Below, one piece after another: positions 37,432 to 46,840 of a stretch of DNA of 64,000 nt. A program made the position numbers and the translations under genes. The stretch's first letter is position 1. Every line of letters starts with the position of its first letter. The DNA comes from Acidobacteriota bacterium (GTDB lineage Bacteria > Acidobacteriota > Vicinamibacteria > Vicinamibacterales > JAKQTR01): assembly GCA_026393755.1 (NCBI GenBank), contig JAPKZO010000006.1, forward strand, positions 62,001 to 126,000, read 5' to 3'. Below the pieces are notes generated by a model. It saw only the letters and a list, made by a program, of their open reading frames with translations, searched no databases and was not told the DNA's origin.

Positions 37432-38712
37432 ATGATGGCAACTCAGGTTCATGGCACAGGCGGCAAACCGGTCCTGGTGATCGGGGGCGGCATCGCCGGG
37501 GTGACCACGGCAGTCGAGGCCGCCGAGGTCGGCTGCCAGGTCATCCTCGTCGAGACGCTTCCGTATCTGGGGGGCCGGGTGGTACGCAGCTACAAGTACT
37601 TCCCCAAGCTCTGCCCGCCCGGATGCGGGCTGGAAATCAACTTCAAGCGGATCAGGAACAACCCCGCCATCCAGGTTCTCACCCAGGCCACAGTCGAGCA
37701 GATCAGCGGCTCGCCGGGCGACTACGAAGCGACGATTGTCATCGCGCCCCGCTTCGTCTCCGAGGCGTGCACCCTGTGCGACAAATGCGCCCAGGCGTGC
37801 CCGACAGACCGTGCCGACCAGTTCAACCTGGACCTCTGCACCACCAAGGCCGCGTACCTGCCGCATCGGCTGGCGTTTCCGGCTGCCTACGTGATCGACC
37901 GCACCGCGTGTCCCGACGGCTGCACGGTGTGCCGGGACGCCTGCGAGTATGGCGCCATCGATCTGGGCCAGCAGGTGGAGCGCCGGAAAGTGAAGGTTGC
38001 CGCCGTGGTGGCCGCGACCGGATGGGCGCCCTACGATGCCACGAAGATTGACAATCTGGGGTTCGGTCGATTCCCGAACGTCGTCACCAACGTCATCATG
38101 GAACGTCTGGCGGCGCCAGACGGTCCCACCAAGGGCCGCATCCTGCGTCCGTCCGACAACCAGCCGCCCTCGTCGGTCGCCTTCGCGCAGTGCGCCGGAT
38201 CCCGCGACGAGAACCACCTGCCGTACTGCTCGGCCGTATGCTGCGCGGCCTCGCTCAAACAGGCCACCTACGTTCGCGACCTGTCTCCGGCGACGCCCGT
38301 CTCGATCTTCTACATCGATATCAGAACGCCGGGCCGCCTCGAGGATTTCTACCAGACGGTGGCGGCCGACGAGCACCTCACTCTGATCAAGGGCAAGGTG
38401 GCGAAGGTCGACGAGGACCCGGCGACGCACGACCTGCTCGTGACCGCCGAGGACGTGCAGACCGGCAAGAAGATCACAGCGCGCGTTGGGCTTCTGGTTC
38501 TCGCGACCGGCATCGTGCCCCAGACCTCGAATCTCCCGGCCGGTTTCGCCTTGGACGAATTCCGTTTTCTTGCGCATGCCGAAGGCCGGGCCGGGTTCTT
38601 CGCCGCCGGCTGCGTGGTGCGCCCCGCCGAGGTGTCGTCGACGGTGCAAGACGCCACCGGAGCGGCCCTCAAGGCGCTCCAGGCCGTCGTGAGGAGTGCT
38701 CACCATGGCTAA
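37432..38712 (+). CDS. qmoA: Quinone-interacting membrane-bound oxidoreductase subunit A
   Basis: A 426-residue HdrA-like flavoprotein. It has an N-terminal FAD fold (VLVIGGGIAGVTTAVEAAE), GGRVVRSYKYFPKLCPPGCG, and a Cys-rich segment CTLCDKCAQACPTDRADQFN for an Fe-S cluster. QmoABC passes electrons from menaquinol to AprBA and so links APS reduction to the membrane. The ATG at 37432 is used; a second ATG follows at 37435. It overlaps qmoB by eight bases. Confidence 0.95.
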   Translation: MMATQVHGTGGKPVLVIGGGIAGVTTAVEAAEVGCQVILVETLPYLGGRVVRSYKYFPKLCPPGCGLEINFKRIRNNPAIQVLTQATVEQISGSPGDYEATIVIAPRFVSEACTLCDKCAQACPTDRADQFNLDLCTTKAAYLPHRLAFPAAYVIDRTACPDGCTVCRDACEYGAIDLGQQVERRKVKVAAVVAATGWAPYDATKIDNLGFGRFPNVVTNVIMERLAAPDGPTKGRILRPSDNQPPSSVAFAQCAGSRDENHLPYCSAVCCAASLKQATYVRDLSPATPVSIFYIDIRTPGRLEDFYQTVAADEHLTLIKGKVAKVDEDPATHDLLVTAEDVQTGKKITARVGLLVLATGIVPQTSNLPAGFALDEFRFLAHAEGRAGFFAAGCVVRPAEVSSTVQDATGAALKALQAVVRSAHHG

Positions 38713-40963
38713 CGCGCTGGGCGTCTACATCTGCAGCGGCTGCTCGATCGGCGACACGCTCGACACGGAAAGACTCGCCAAGGTGGCCACCGGTGAGTAC
38801 AAGGTTCCCCGGTGCCAGGTGCATCCGTTCCTGTGCGGTCCCGAGGGACGGCAGTTGATCGAGAAGGACCTCGCCGAGGGTGCGGTCGACGGCGTCGTGG
38901 TGGCCGCGTGTTCCCCGCGCGTCAAGACGGATGCCTTTGCCTTCGATCCCCGGATGGTGCTTGATCGAGTCAATCTGCGCGAGCACGTCGCGTGGTGCCA
39001 GGCGCCAAACGACGAAGACACGCAGATGATGGCGGAGGACTACCTCCGGATGGGCATCGTCAAGGCCCAGAAATCCGACCCGCTCGACCCGGTGCTCGAG
39101 GAACTCACGAAGAGGCTGCTCGTCGTGGGCGGCGGGATCACCGGCATGACCGCGGCTCTCGAAGCGGCCAACGCCGGCTACGAGGTGGTCCTGGTCGAGA
39201 AGGAGCGCGTGCTCGGCGGCTTCGTGGCCTCGCTCAAGAAACGATTTCCGACCTCCGCGCCGTACGAGGAGCTGACGACGGATGGCACCGCGGCCATGGT
39301 TCAGGCGGTGATGTACCACCCGCGGATCCAGGTGCTCACCTCCGCGCGGATCCTGAAGACGGCCGGCCAGCCGGGCATGTTCGATGTCACGCTGGCAGCC
39401 GAGGCTGGCGAACTGACCACGCGGGTGGGCGCCGTCATTCTGGCCACCGGGTGGAAACCTTACGACGCCACCCGCCTTGCGCACCTGGGCTACGGCCTGA
39501 GCCCCGACGTGATCACCAACGTCGAGCTCGAACAGATGGTGGCGGCCGGACCCATCACGCGGAAGTCCGACGGCCGGCCGGTCCGAAGCGTCCTGTTCGT
39601 ACAGTGCGCCGGCTCGCGCGACAAGGATCATCTGGCGTATTGCTCGTCGGTCTGTTGCATGGCGTCGCTCAAGCACGCGGCGTATGTCCACGAACAGAAT
39701 CCCGGCGCTTCCGTGTACATCATCTACAAGGACATGCGGACGCCGGGGCAGTACGAGCGCTTCTATCGCCGGGCGCAGGAGCATCCGCTCAACTTCCTCA
39801 CCAAGGGCGAGGTCACCGGGGTCGAGCGGGCGGCCGACGGTCGACTGACCGTGCGGGCGAAGGACTCGCTTCTCGGCGATCAGATCGCCATCAGCGTCGA
39901 CCTCGTGGTGCTCGCGACCGGCATGGTGCCCAACGGGGCAGACGGCGTCGCCATCCGCGCGGTCAATGACGCCCGGGCCACGCTGGCACGCGCCGAGGCC
40001 ACCGAGCCGCAGAAAGCCGATGCCCGGACGAAGATCCAATCCCTGGCCCACCACCAAGGCACCGAGATCCTGAATCTGACCTACCGGCAGGGACCTGATC
40101 TTCCGGCGTTCCGGTACGGGTTCCCCGATTCGCACTTCGTCTGTTTCCCGTACGAGACCCGGCGCACCGGAATCTATGCCGCCGGCACAGTCCGGGCGCC
40201 GATGGATGCGGCGCACGCGGCCGAAGATGCCACCGGCGCGGCGCTCAAGGCCATCCAGAGCATCGAACTGGCCTCGCGCGGCGCGGCCGTCCACCCTCGG
40301 GCCGGCGATCTGTCGTCCCCGATCTTCTTCCTGCAGCGTTGCACGCAGTGCAAGCGCTGCACCGAGGAATGTCCGTTCGGCACGCTGGATGAGGATGTGA
40401 AGGGCACGCCGCAGCTGAACCCGTATCGCTGCCGCCGGTGCGGCATCTGCATGGGGGCGTGCCCGGAGCGCATCATCTCGTTCAAGAACTACTCGGTGGA
40501 GATCGTCGCGTCGATGATCAAGGCGATCGAGGTGCCCGAGGAAGACGAGGAAAAGCCCCGGGTGCTCGTCTTCATGTGCGAGAACGATGCCTACCCGGCG
40601 CTCGACGTGGCCGGGCTCAACCGCGTGCACTACGACCCCAGCGTGCGTGTGATCCCGCTCCGGTGCCTCGGCTCGCTGAATATCGTGTGGATTGCCGATG
40701 CCCTCTCGGGCGGCATCGACGGGGTGCTGCTCATTGGCTGCAAGTACGGCGATGACTACCAGTGCCATTTCATGCAGGGCAGTGAGCTGGCCGATCGTCG
40801 CCTGGAGAACGTCAAGGAGACACTGCAGCGGCTCCAGTTGGAGTCGGGGCGGATTCAGCTCACCCAGTTGGCGATCAACGAGTACGACAAGCTGCCCGCG
40901 CTCATCGATGGGTTCATGGCGCGGATTCGGGAACTGGGGCCGAACCCCTACAAGGGACTCTAG
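38705..40963 (+). CDS. qmoB: Quinone-interacting membrane-bound oxidoreductase subunit B
   Basis: A 752-residue HdrA-like flavoprotein. It starts MANALGVYICSGCSIGD, has an FAD fold (LLVVGGGITGMTAALEAANA), two [4Fe-4S] motifs (CTQCKRCTEECPFG and CRRCGICMGACPER), and a C-terminal MvhD-like domain with VFMCENDAYPALD and GCKYGDDYQCHFMQG. The flavin and MvhD parts suggest a possible electron-bifurcating or -confurcating role within Qmo. A ribosome site GAGGAG precedes ATG 38705. Confidence 0.95.
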   Translation: MANALGVYICSGCSIGDTLDTERLAKVATGEYKVPRCQVHPFLCGPEGRQLIEKDLAEGAVDGVVVAACSPRVKTDAFAFDPRMVLDRVNLREHVAWCQAPNDEDTQMMAEDYLRMGIVKAQKSDPLDPVLEELTKRLLVVGGGITGMTAALEAANAGYEVVLVEKERVLGGFVASLKKRFPTSAPYEELTTDGTAAMVQAVMYHPRIQVLTSARILKTAGQPGMFDVTLAAEAGELTTRVGAVILATGWKPYDATRLAHLGYGLSPDVITNVELEQMVAAGPITRKSDGRPVRSVLFVQCAGSRDKDHLAYCSSVCCMASLKHAAYVHEQNPGASVYIIYKDMRTPGQYERFYRRAQEHPLNFLTKGEVTGVERAADGRLTVRAKDSLLGDQIAISVDLVVLATGMVPNGADGVAIRAVNDARATLARAEATEPQKADARTKIQSLAHHQGTEILNLTYRQGPDLPAFRYGFPDSHFVCFPYETRRTGIYAAGTVRAPMDAAHAAEDATGAALKAIQSIELASRGAAVHPRAGDLSSPIFFLQRCTQCKRCTEECPFGTLDEDVKGTPQLNPYRCRRCGICMGACPERIISFKNYSVEIVASMIKAIEVPEEDEEKPRVLVFMCENDAYPALDVAGLNRVHYDPSVRVIPLRCLGSLNIVWIADALSGGIDGVLLIGCKYGDDYQCHFMQGSELADRRLENVKETLQRLQLESGRIQLTQLAINEYDKLPALIDGFMARIRELGPNPYKGL

Positions 40964-40978
40964 GAGGTACGACTCGCC

Positions 40979-42082
40979 ATGTCTGACGCCGTGCTGATCG
41001 AACCGGATGTTCACTTCATCCAGGACATCGTGGCTCACGGCGGCGGCGATCTCAAGAAGTGCTACCAGTGCGCGACTTGTTCGGTGACGTGCGCCCTGTC
41101 GCCCGACGACGCCCCGTTTCCTCGGCGGCAGATGCTCCGCGCGCAGTGGGGGCTCAAGGACTCGCTGATGGCCGACCCGGCCATCTGGCTGTGCCACAAC
41201 TGCGGGGACTGCACGACGCGGTGCCCGCGCGGCGCAAAACCGGGAGAGGTGTTCGGGGTGCTTCGCGCCGAGGCGATCAAGCACTTCGCGTTCCCCCATT
41301 TCCTGGGGACGCTGCTGGCGGGGCCCGCTGGACTGGCCCTGCTGCTGGCCGCCGGCGTCGTGGTCTTCGGGTTGCTCGCGCTGGCCGGCCACCCCGCATT
41401 CGGCCTGGCCCTGCCGTCGGATCGTCCGTTCGAATTCGCCGACCTCTACCCGGTGTGGGCGCTCGAAGCCTTGTTCTTTGCCGTGAGCGGATTCCTGGCG
41501 CTGGCCATCGTGATCAGTCAAGTGCGCTTTGTCCGGGCACTCCGGGCCTCTGGCGCCACGGGCCCCATCCTGCCAGGTCTGCTGTCGGCGGCGCGCGACA
41601 TCGCCACCCACACGCGGTTCACGTCCTGCGATCAGGAACGCAGCCGCTACGTCGCGCACCTCGCCGTGTTCTGGGGGTTTGTGGGCCTGGCGACAGTCGG
41701 CACGGTGGTCGGCATGGCCTCGATGGCGGGGGTCCTGCACACGCCGCTGGCCCAGACCAATCCGCTCAAGATCTTCGCAAACGCCGCGGGAGTGGTCGCC
41801 CTGGTTGGCGCCGTGCTGCTGCTGACCAACCGTCGGAGGGACCCGGCCAGGCGGGCGGCCGACACCTATTTTGACGCGTTCTTCATCTGGACGCTGACGG
41901 GCGTGATCGGGACTGGCGCCATCGTTCAGATTCTGAGACTGTTCCAGTCCATGCCGTGGATGTACGTGGTGTACGTGGTGCACCTGATCTTGGTTTTCGT
42001 GCTCTTCGTGAGCGCGCCGTATACCAAACTCGCCCACGTGGTCTACCGGACGATGGCCATGGCGGCGGCAGGCAGGAAATGA
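40979..42082 (+). CDS. qmoC: Quinone-interacting membrane-bound oxidoreductase subunit C
   Basis: A 367-residue fusion of an HdrC-like Fe-S domain and an HdrE-like cytochrome b. Fe-S ligands are in CYQCATCSVTCALSPDD and CHNCGDCTTRCPRGA. About six membrane helices follow from residue 105. It anchors Qmo to the inner membrane and takes electrons from menaquinol. The stop is 89 bases before dsrA, with no clear promoter in the gap, so apr-qmo and dsr transcripts may run together. Confidence 0.95.
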   Translation: MSDAVLIEPDVHFIQDIVAHGGGDLKKCYQCATCSVTCALSPDDAPFPRRQMLRAQWGLKDSLMADPAIWLCHNCGDCTTRCPRGAKPGEVFGVLRAEAIKHFAFPHFLGTLLAGPAGLALLLAAGVVVFGLLALAGHPAFGLALPSDRPFEFADLYPVWALEALFFAVSGFLALAIVISQVRFVRALRASGATGPILPGLLSAARDIATHTRFTSCDQERSRYVAHLAVFWGFVGLATVGTVVGMASMAGVLHTPLAQTNPLKIFANAAGVVALVGAVLLLTNRRRDPARRAADTYFDAFFIWTLTGVIGTGAIVQILRLFQSMPWMYVVYVVHLILVFVLFVSAPYTKLAHVVYRTMAMAAAGRK

Positions 42083-42171
42083 CTATTCACCGGTGTCCCG
42101 CGGGAGGGGCCGGCTCAGGACGCGACACCATTGTGGGGCGGCGCGATTAATGCGGTCGATTGGAGGACATG

Positions 42172-43360
42172 ATGGCGGACGAGACAACAAAGACCCCGCT
42201 CCTGGATCAGCTGGAGCAAGGTCCCTGGCCGAGTTTCGTCAAGCAGATCAGACAGGCGGGAGAGAAGAGCCCGGTCTGCGGCGATCTGCTTGGGCAGCTC
42301 GAGCAATCCTACGAAGAGAAGATGGGCCACTGGAAGCACGGCGGGATCGTCGGCGTGCTCGGCTATGGCGGGGGTGTGATTGGTCGCTACAGCGACCTGC
42401 CCGAGAAGTACCCGAACATTGCCCACTTCCACACGCTGCGCGTCAACCAGCCGGCCGGCTGGTTCTATACCAGCGACGCGATCCGGACGCTCTGCGACAT
42501 CTGGGAGCGGCATGGATCGGGTCTGACCAACATGCACGGATCGACGGGCGACATCGTCTTTCTCCGGGACCAAGACCGATGAGCTGGAGCCGATCTTCAA
42601 GGAACTCACCGAGGCTGGTTTCGATCTGGGCGGATCCGGTTCGTGCATGCGGACGCCGTCCTGTTGCCTGGGCCAGGCGCGCTGCGAGTGGGCCTGCTAC
42701 GACACCATGGCGATCTGCGACGACATGACGCGCACCTACCAGGATGAGATGCACCGCCCGCCGTTCCCGTACAAGTTCAAGATCAAGTGTTCGGGGTGCC
42801 CGAACGACTGTGTCGCGTCGATCGCGCGATCGGACCTGTCGGTCATCGGCACGTGGAAAGACGACATCCAGCAGGACGACGCGGCCGTGACCGAGTACGC
42901 GGCGGCGGGGCTGAACATCCAGAAGGACGTTTGTGACCGTTGCCCGACCCGGTGCATGACGTGGGAAGGCGGCAAGCTCGCGATCGAGAACCGGGAATGC
43001 GTGCGTTGCATGCACTGCATCAATGTGATGCCCAAGGCCCTGCGACCCGGAAAACAACGAGGCGCCACGTTGCTCATCGGAGCGAAGGCCCCCATCGTCC
43101 AGGGCGCGCTCCTCTCGTCGGTGCTGGTGCCGTTCGTGCCCGCTGACGAGCTGGCGGACACGATGAAGGAACTGATCAAGCGCATCTGGGAGTTCTGGGA
43201 CGAGAACGGCAAGAACCGCGAGCGCGTCGGCGAGCTCATCCAGCGCGTCGGCCTGGCCGGTTTCCTCGATGCGATCGGCCTCGATCCTGTGCCAGAAATG
43301 GTGACGGCCCCGCGCGACAACCCATACATCTTCTTCCAGAAAGACGGAGACGGGCACTGA
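42172..43360 (+). CDS. dsrA: Dissimilatory sulfite reductase alpha subunit, with one-base frameshift
   Basis: DsrA is split into two frames. Frame one runs from ATG 42172 (GGAGG upstream) to a stop at 42580-42582. Its last homologous residues are GSTGDIVFL, after which it reads RDQDR. Skipping one C at 42564-42565 restores [18 protein letters not shown] and the rest to 43360, giving about 395 residues, a normal length. Downstream blocks are intact: [27 protein letters not shown] and [10 protein letters not shown] for siroheme and [4Fe-4S] binding, and a ferredoxin-like segment with [13 protein letters not shown]. All neighbours are intact, so an assembly or sequencing error is likelier than a dead gene. 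The product reduces sulfite together with DsrB. Confidence 0.93.
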
Positions 43361-43390
43361 CAGCCTGACACCTGTGAGGAGTGACTGACA

Positions 43391-44473
43391 ATGACCACGA
43401 CAGTTGCCAAGCGGATTACGGATATCGGCCCCCCACACTACAGCAAGTTCCTGCATCCGGTGATCAAGAAGAACTACGGACAGTGGAAGTTCCACGAGTC
43501 GATCGCGCCGGGCGTGCTCTGCCACGTCGCCGAATCTGGCGATCGGATCTACACGGTACGGGCCGGCTCGCCGCGGTTGCTGAGCGTGCAGACCCTGCGG
43601 CGTTTCGCGGACCTCGCCGATCGTTTCAGCGACGGGCACTTGCGGTTCACGAGCCGCAACAACGTGGAGTTCCTGCTGTCGGACCGGGACAAGGTCGAGC
43701 CGCTCAAGCAGGCCTTGTTCGAGCTCGGATTCCCGGTCGGCGGCACCAACAACGCCATCAGCAACATCGTGCACACCCAGGGGTGGGTGCACTGCCATTC
43801 GGCGGCCACCGATGCGTCAGGCATTGTCAAGTCGGTGATGGATGCGCTGTATGATCGGTTCACACACGAGAACCTCCCTGGGAAGCTGCGCATCGCGCTC
43901 GCCTGCTGCCTGAACATGTGCGGCGCCGTACATTGCTCCGACATCGCGATTCTCGGCATTCACCGGCGCGTGCCGAAGATCAACCATCAGACGCTGCCGA
44001 AGACCTGCGAGGTGCCCACGCTGATCGCCTCCTGCCCGACCGGCGCCATCCGGCCTGCCACGGTCAACGAGAAGGCGTCGGTCGAGGTCATCGAAGAGCA
44101 GTGCATGTTCTGCGGCAACTGCTATACCGTCTGCCCGTCGATGCCGCTCAACGACCCTGAGAACGACGGCCTCTCGATCTGGGTGGGTGGCAAAGTGAGC
44201 AACGCGCGCAGTGCGCCCAAGTTCTCGAAGCTGGCGATCCCGTTTATTCCGAACAACCCGCCCCGCTGGCCCGAAGTGGTGGATGCGGTTGTCAACATCG
44301 TCACCGTGTACGCCGCGCACGCGCGAAAGTTCGAGCGCATGGGTGAGTGGATCGAGCGGATTGGCTGGCCGCGCTTCTTCGAGCTGACCGGCATTCCGTT
44401 CACTCGGTACCATCTCGACGACTTCAAGCACGCGGGCCTGACCTATGCGAGGTCGACGCACATCCGTTTCTAG
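43391..44473 (+). CDS. dsrB: Dissimilatory sulfite reductase beta subunit
   Basis: A 360-residue subunit. It has [20 protein letters not shown] near the N-terminus, [20 protein letters not shown], siroheme/[4Fe-4S] ligands in [13 protein letters not shown] and CPTGAIRP, and a ferredoxin segment [15 protein letters not shown]. The alpha2beta2 enzyme works in the cytoplasm with DsrC as the sulfur acceptor. GAGGAG lies before ATG 43391. dsrD begins 10 bases after the stop. Confidence 0.98.
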   Translation: MTTTVAKRITDIGPPHYSKFLHPVIKKNYGQWKFHESIAPGVLCHVAESGDRIYTVRAGSPRLLSVQTLRRFADLADRFSDGHLRFTSRNNVEFLLSDRDKVEPLKQALFELGFPVGGTNNAISNIVHTQGWVHCHSAATDASGIVKSVMDALYDRFTHENLPGKLRIALACCLNMCGAVHCSDIAILGIHRRVPKINHQTLPKTCEVPTLIASCPTGAIRPATVNEKASVEVIEEQCMFCGNCYTVCPSMPLNDPENDGLSIWVGGKVSNARSAPKFSKLAIPFIPNNPPRWPEVVDAVVNIVTVYAAHARKFERMGEWIERIGWPRFFELTGIPFTRYHLDDFKHAGLTYARSTHIRF

Positions 44474-44482
44474 GAGGACACC

Positions 44483-44731
44483 ATGTCAGTCACGGTCGAC
44501 GCACTGGCCGAGGACATGTACCAAATGGTCGTCGAGACGTACGGCAAGAAGAACCTCAAGGCCGGCGATCTGACGAAGGCCATGATCGTCAAACACGGCG
44601 AGGCCAACTGCACCAAAGACGACTGCAAGCTCGCCATCCGGCTGTTGATGGAGTCGAGCCGTTGCGTGTACAGCTACTTCGGCGGCAGCTTTGTCACGCT
44701 GCCGCACAAGGAAGGCGCCGCACCAGAGTAG
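44483..44731 (+). CDS. dsrD: DsrD-like small protein
   Basis: An 82-residue protein just after dsrB, the usual place for dsrD. The middle is a winged-helix-like helical part, and LLMESSRCVYSYFGGSFVTLPHKEG aligns with the C-terminal wing of known DsrD. The N-terminus is divergent from the Desulfovibrio protein. DsrD stimulates sulfite reduction by DsrAB, and its presence points to the reductive direction. Confidence 0.8.
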   Translation: MSVTVDALAEDMYQMVVETYGKKNLKAGDLTKAMIVKHGEANCTKDDCKLAIRLLMESSRCVYSYFGGSFVTLPHKEGAAPE

Positions 44732-44771
44732 GCGCCGATTATCCGAGTCCCCGGCGGAAGAGAGCGGACAT

Positions 44772-46433
44772 ATGGGCTTGTTCAAGGACGTCAAGAAGCC
44801 GGTCATCAGGACGGGCGGACAGGCAGGCGGCGAAATCAGCCCGCTGCGCCCGCGCTACATCCCGAAGGCGCCGCCGTGCGTCGGTACCTGTCCCGGCGGC
44901 ACCGACATCCGCGGCTGGCTCACCACCATCGCGCAGGCGGAAGCGTACGGGCGGACCCCAGAGCAGGCGTACGAACTGGCTTGGGGAATCATCGCGGAGC
45001 GCAACCCCTTCCCGGCCGCCTGCGGCCGTGTGTGTCCTCACCCGTGTGAGGAGGCCTGCAACCGGAGCGTCAAGGAAGGCGCCGTCGCCATCAACGCTCT
45101 CGAGCGGTTTGTCGGAGACTTCGGCATCGCACACGGGCTCACGCTCAAGCGGTTGTCTGATGCGCCGCATGATGAAGCCGTGGCGGTGGTGGGGGCTGGA
45201 CCCGCCGGGCTGTCGTGCGCCTACCAGCTCGCGCGTCGCGGGTATCGGGTGACCGTCTACGAGGCCTTCTCGAAACCCGGAGGGATGCTTCGGTACGGCA
45301 TCCCCCGGTACCGCCTGCCGGCCGCGGTGCTCGATGCCGAGATCCAGCGGATTCTCGATCTGGGTGTCACGCTCCGGTGCAATACCGCCGTCGGTCGCGA
45401 CGTCACGCTCGACGATCTGCGCCGCGACTACAAGGCGGTGTTCGTCGGGATCGGTGCCCACAAGGGTCTGACGCTTGGCATTCCGGGCGAAGACGCGTCC
45501 AACGTCTTCACCGGGACCGAGTTTCTGAATCACGTCAACTCCGGCGAGTCCGTCGAGATTGGCGACAATGTCATCGTGATCGGTGGCGGCGATACCGCCA
45601 TCGACGCGGCGCGCGTCAGCCACAGGCTGGGTGCACACGTGACCGTGCTCTACCGCCGGACACGGGACGAGATGCCGGCCATCAAGCCGGAAATCGAAGG
45701 CGCTCTCGAAGAGGGCGTCGCCATCGAGTATCTGGCTGCGCCGGTCGAGATTCTGAGGCAGAACGGCCGCGCGGTGGGCATGCGGTGCATCCGCATGGAC
45801 CTTGGCGAGCCCGACAAGTCCGGCCGGCCGCGGCCGGTGCCGCGCGCAGGATCCGAGTTTGACGTGCCGGCGACGGCGATCATCGCCGCGATCAGCCAGG
45901 AGCCCGACTTCGGCCCGCTGCCCGAACTGCACGAAGGCCGGAACTGGGTCAAGGCAGACACCTGGGGCGCCACGCCGCTGCCTGACGTCTTCTCGGGCGG
46001 CGACGACATCGGTCTCGGGCTGGTCTCGATCGCGATTGGCCAGGGGAGGTTTGCGGCCGAGGCGATTGACGCCCGCCTCAGAGGTCAGGTGCCGGAGCGG
46101 CCTGTCGGCGGTCCCCCCATCACCACCGAACGGATGAAGCCAGGGTGGTACAAGCCCGCGGACCGGCACGAGCGAGAACATCTCTCCGTCGAGCAACGGG
46201 GTCTCGATACCGAAATCGAGCAGAGCCTTTCCGCAGAGGCGGCGCTCGATGAAGCCAAGCGATGCATGTCGTGCGGCATGTGCATGGACTGCGAGACCTG
46301 CTGGATGTACTGCACCAACAGCGGGTTTGTGAAGTTGCCGAAGGGCGAGCACTACCGGATCAAGCTCGAGGTGTGCAACGGCTGCAAGAAGTGCGCAGAA
46401 GAGTGCCCCTGCGGCTACATCGACATGGTGTAG
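44772..46433 (+). CDS. dsrL: DsrL, NAD(P)H-dependent flavoprotein of the Dsr system
   Basis: A 553-residue GltD-like oxidoreductase. An N-terminal Fe-S region has CVGTCPGGTDIRGWL and CGRVCPHPCEEACNR. FAD and NAD(P)H folds follow (VAVVGAGPAGLSCAYQLA and NVIVIGGGDTAIDAARVS). The C-terminus holds two ferredoxin-type motifs (CMSCGMCMDCETCWMYC and CNGCKKCAEECPCG). It is shorter than the roughly 650-residue DsrL of phototrophic sulfur oxidisers, in keeping with the shorter DsrL-2 type. It probably feeds NAD(P)H electrons to DsrAB. The ATG at 44772 is chosen over the longer frame that overlaps dsrD. Confidence 0.92.
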   Translation: MGLFKDVKKPVIRTGGQAGGEISPLRPRYIPKAPPCVGTCPGGTDIRGWLTTIAQAEAYGRTPEQAYELAWGIIAERNPFPAACGRVCPHPCEEACNRSVKEGAVAINALERFVGDFGIAHGLTLKRLSDAPHDEAVAVVGAGPAGLSCAYQLARRGYRVTVYEAFSKPGGMLRYGIPRYRLPAAVLDAEIQRILDLGVTLRCNTAVGRDVTLDDLRRDYKAVFVGIGAHKGLTLGIPGEDASNVFTGTEFLNHVNSGESVEIGDNVIVIGGGDTAIDAARVSHRLGAHVTVLYRRTRDEMPAIKPEIEGALEEGVAIEYLAAPVEILRQNGRAVGMRCIRMDLGEPDKSGRPRPVPRAGSEFDVPATAIIAAISQEPDFGPLPELHEGRNWVKADTWGATPLPDVFSGGDDIGLGLVSIAIGQGRFAAEAIDARLRGQVPERPVGGPPITTERMKPGWYKPADRHEREHLSVEQRGLDTEIEQSLSAEAALDEAKRCMSCGMCMDCETCWMYCTNSGFVKLPKGEHYRIKLEVCNGCKKCAEECPCGYIDMV

Positions 46434-46470
46434 TGCTGTCACCGTCAGTCGATTACCGAAAGGAACGACC

Positions 46471-46788
46471 GTGCCGACCATTCAGCTGAACAACAACGAT
46501 TACCTCGTAGACGAAGACGGGTTCCTCGAGAATCCCGAAGTCTGGAGCGAACGGGTGGCGCTCGACTTTGCGACCACCGAAGGGGTAGCGGAACTGACCG
46601 AGGCCCACTGGAAGGTCATCAACTACCTCCGGAACTACTACGTCCAGTTCGGGATCGCGCCGATGATCCGGAAGCTCTGCAAGGAGACCGGGTTCAAGCT
46701 CAACGAGATCTACGCGCTGTTCCCATCGGGTCCGGCCAAGGGCGCGTGCAAACTGGCGGGTCTCCCGAAACCGACCGGGTGCGTGTAG
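46471..46788 (+). CDS. dsrC: DsrC, sulfur carrier protein
   Basis: A 105-residue protein with a GTG start. It ends GACKLAGLPKPTGCV, so both redox cysteines are present (Cys93 and the penultimate Cys104, ten residues between). The core has the DsrC pattern IQLNNNDYLVDEDGFLENPE and HWKVINYLRNYY. DsrC carries the sulfur from sulfite as a trisulfide, which DsrMKJOP then reduces. GAAAGGAACG precedes the start. Confidence 0.97.
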   Translation: MPTIQLNNNDYLVDEDGFLENPEVWSERVALDFATTEGVAELTEAHWKVINYLRNYYVQFGIAPMIRKLCKETGFKLNEIYALFPSGPAKGACKLAGLPKPTGCV

Positions 46789-46840
46789 GGGACACGGCTG
46801 CACCACGGCCGTCTGTATGAGCGCCGACACGAGGAGTGTC

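Noticed and set aside
38669-42037. 1122-codon open frame on the minus strand
   Set aside because: It lies wholly antisense to qmoA-qmoC, which are clear homologues. Its translation is rich in Arg, His, Asp and Gly with no domain, as expected for the complement of GC-rich codons.
42083-42171. Separate promoter for dsrA
   Set aside because: GATTAAT at 42145 resembles a -10 box, but there is no -35 at a suitable distance.
42172-43360. dsrA as two separate genes
   Set aside because: The two frames join into one normal-length DsrA after a single-base correction, and the second part has no plausible start at its beginning.
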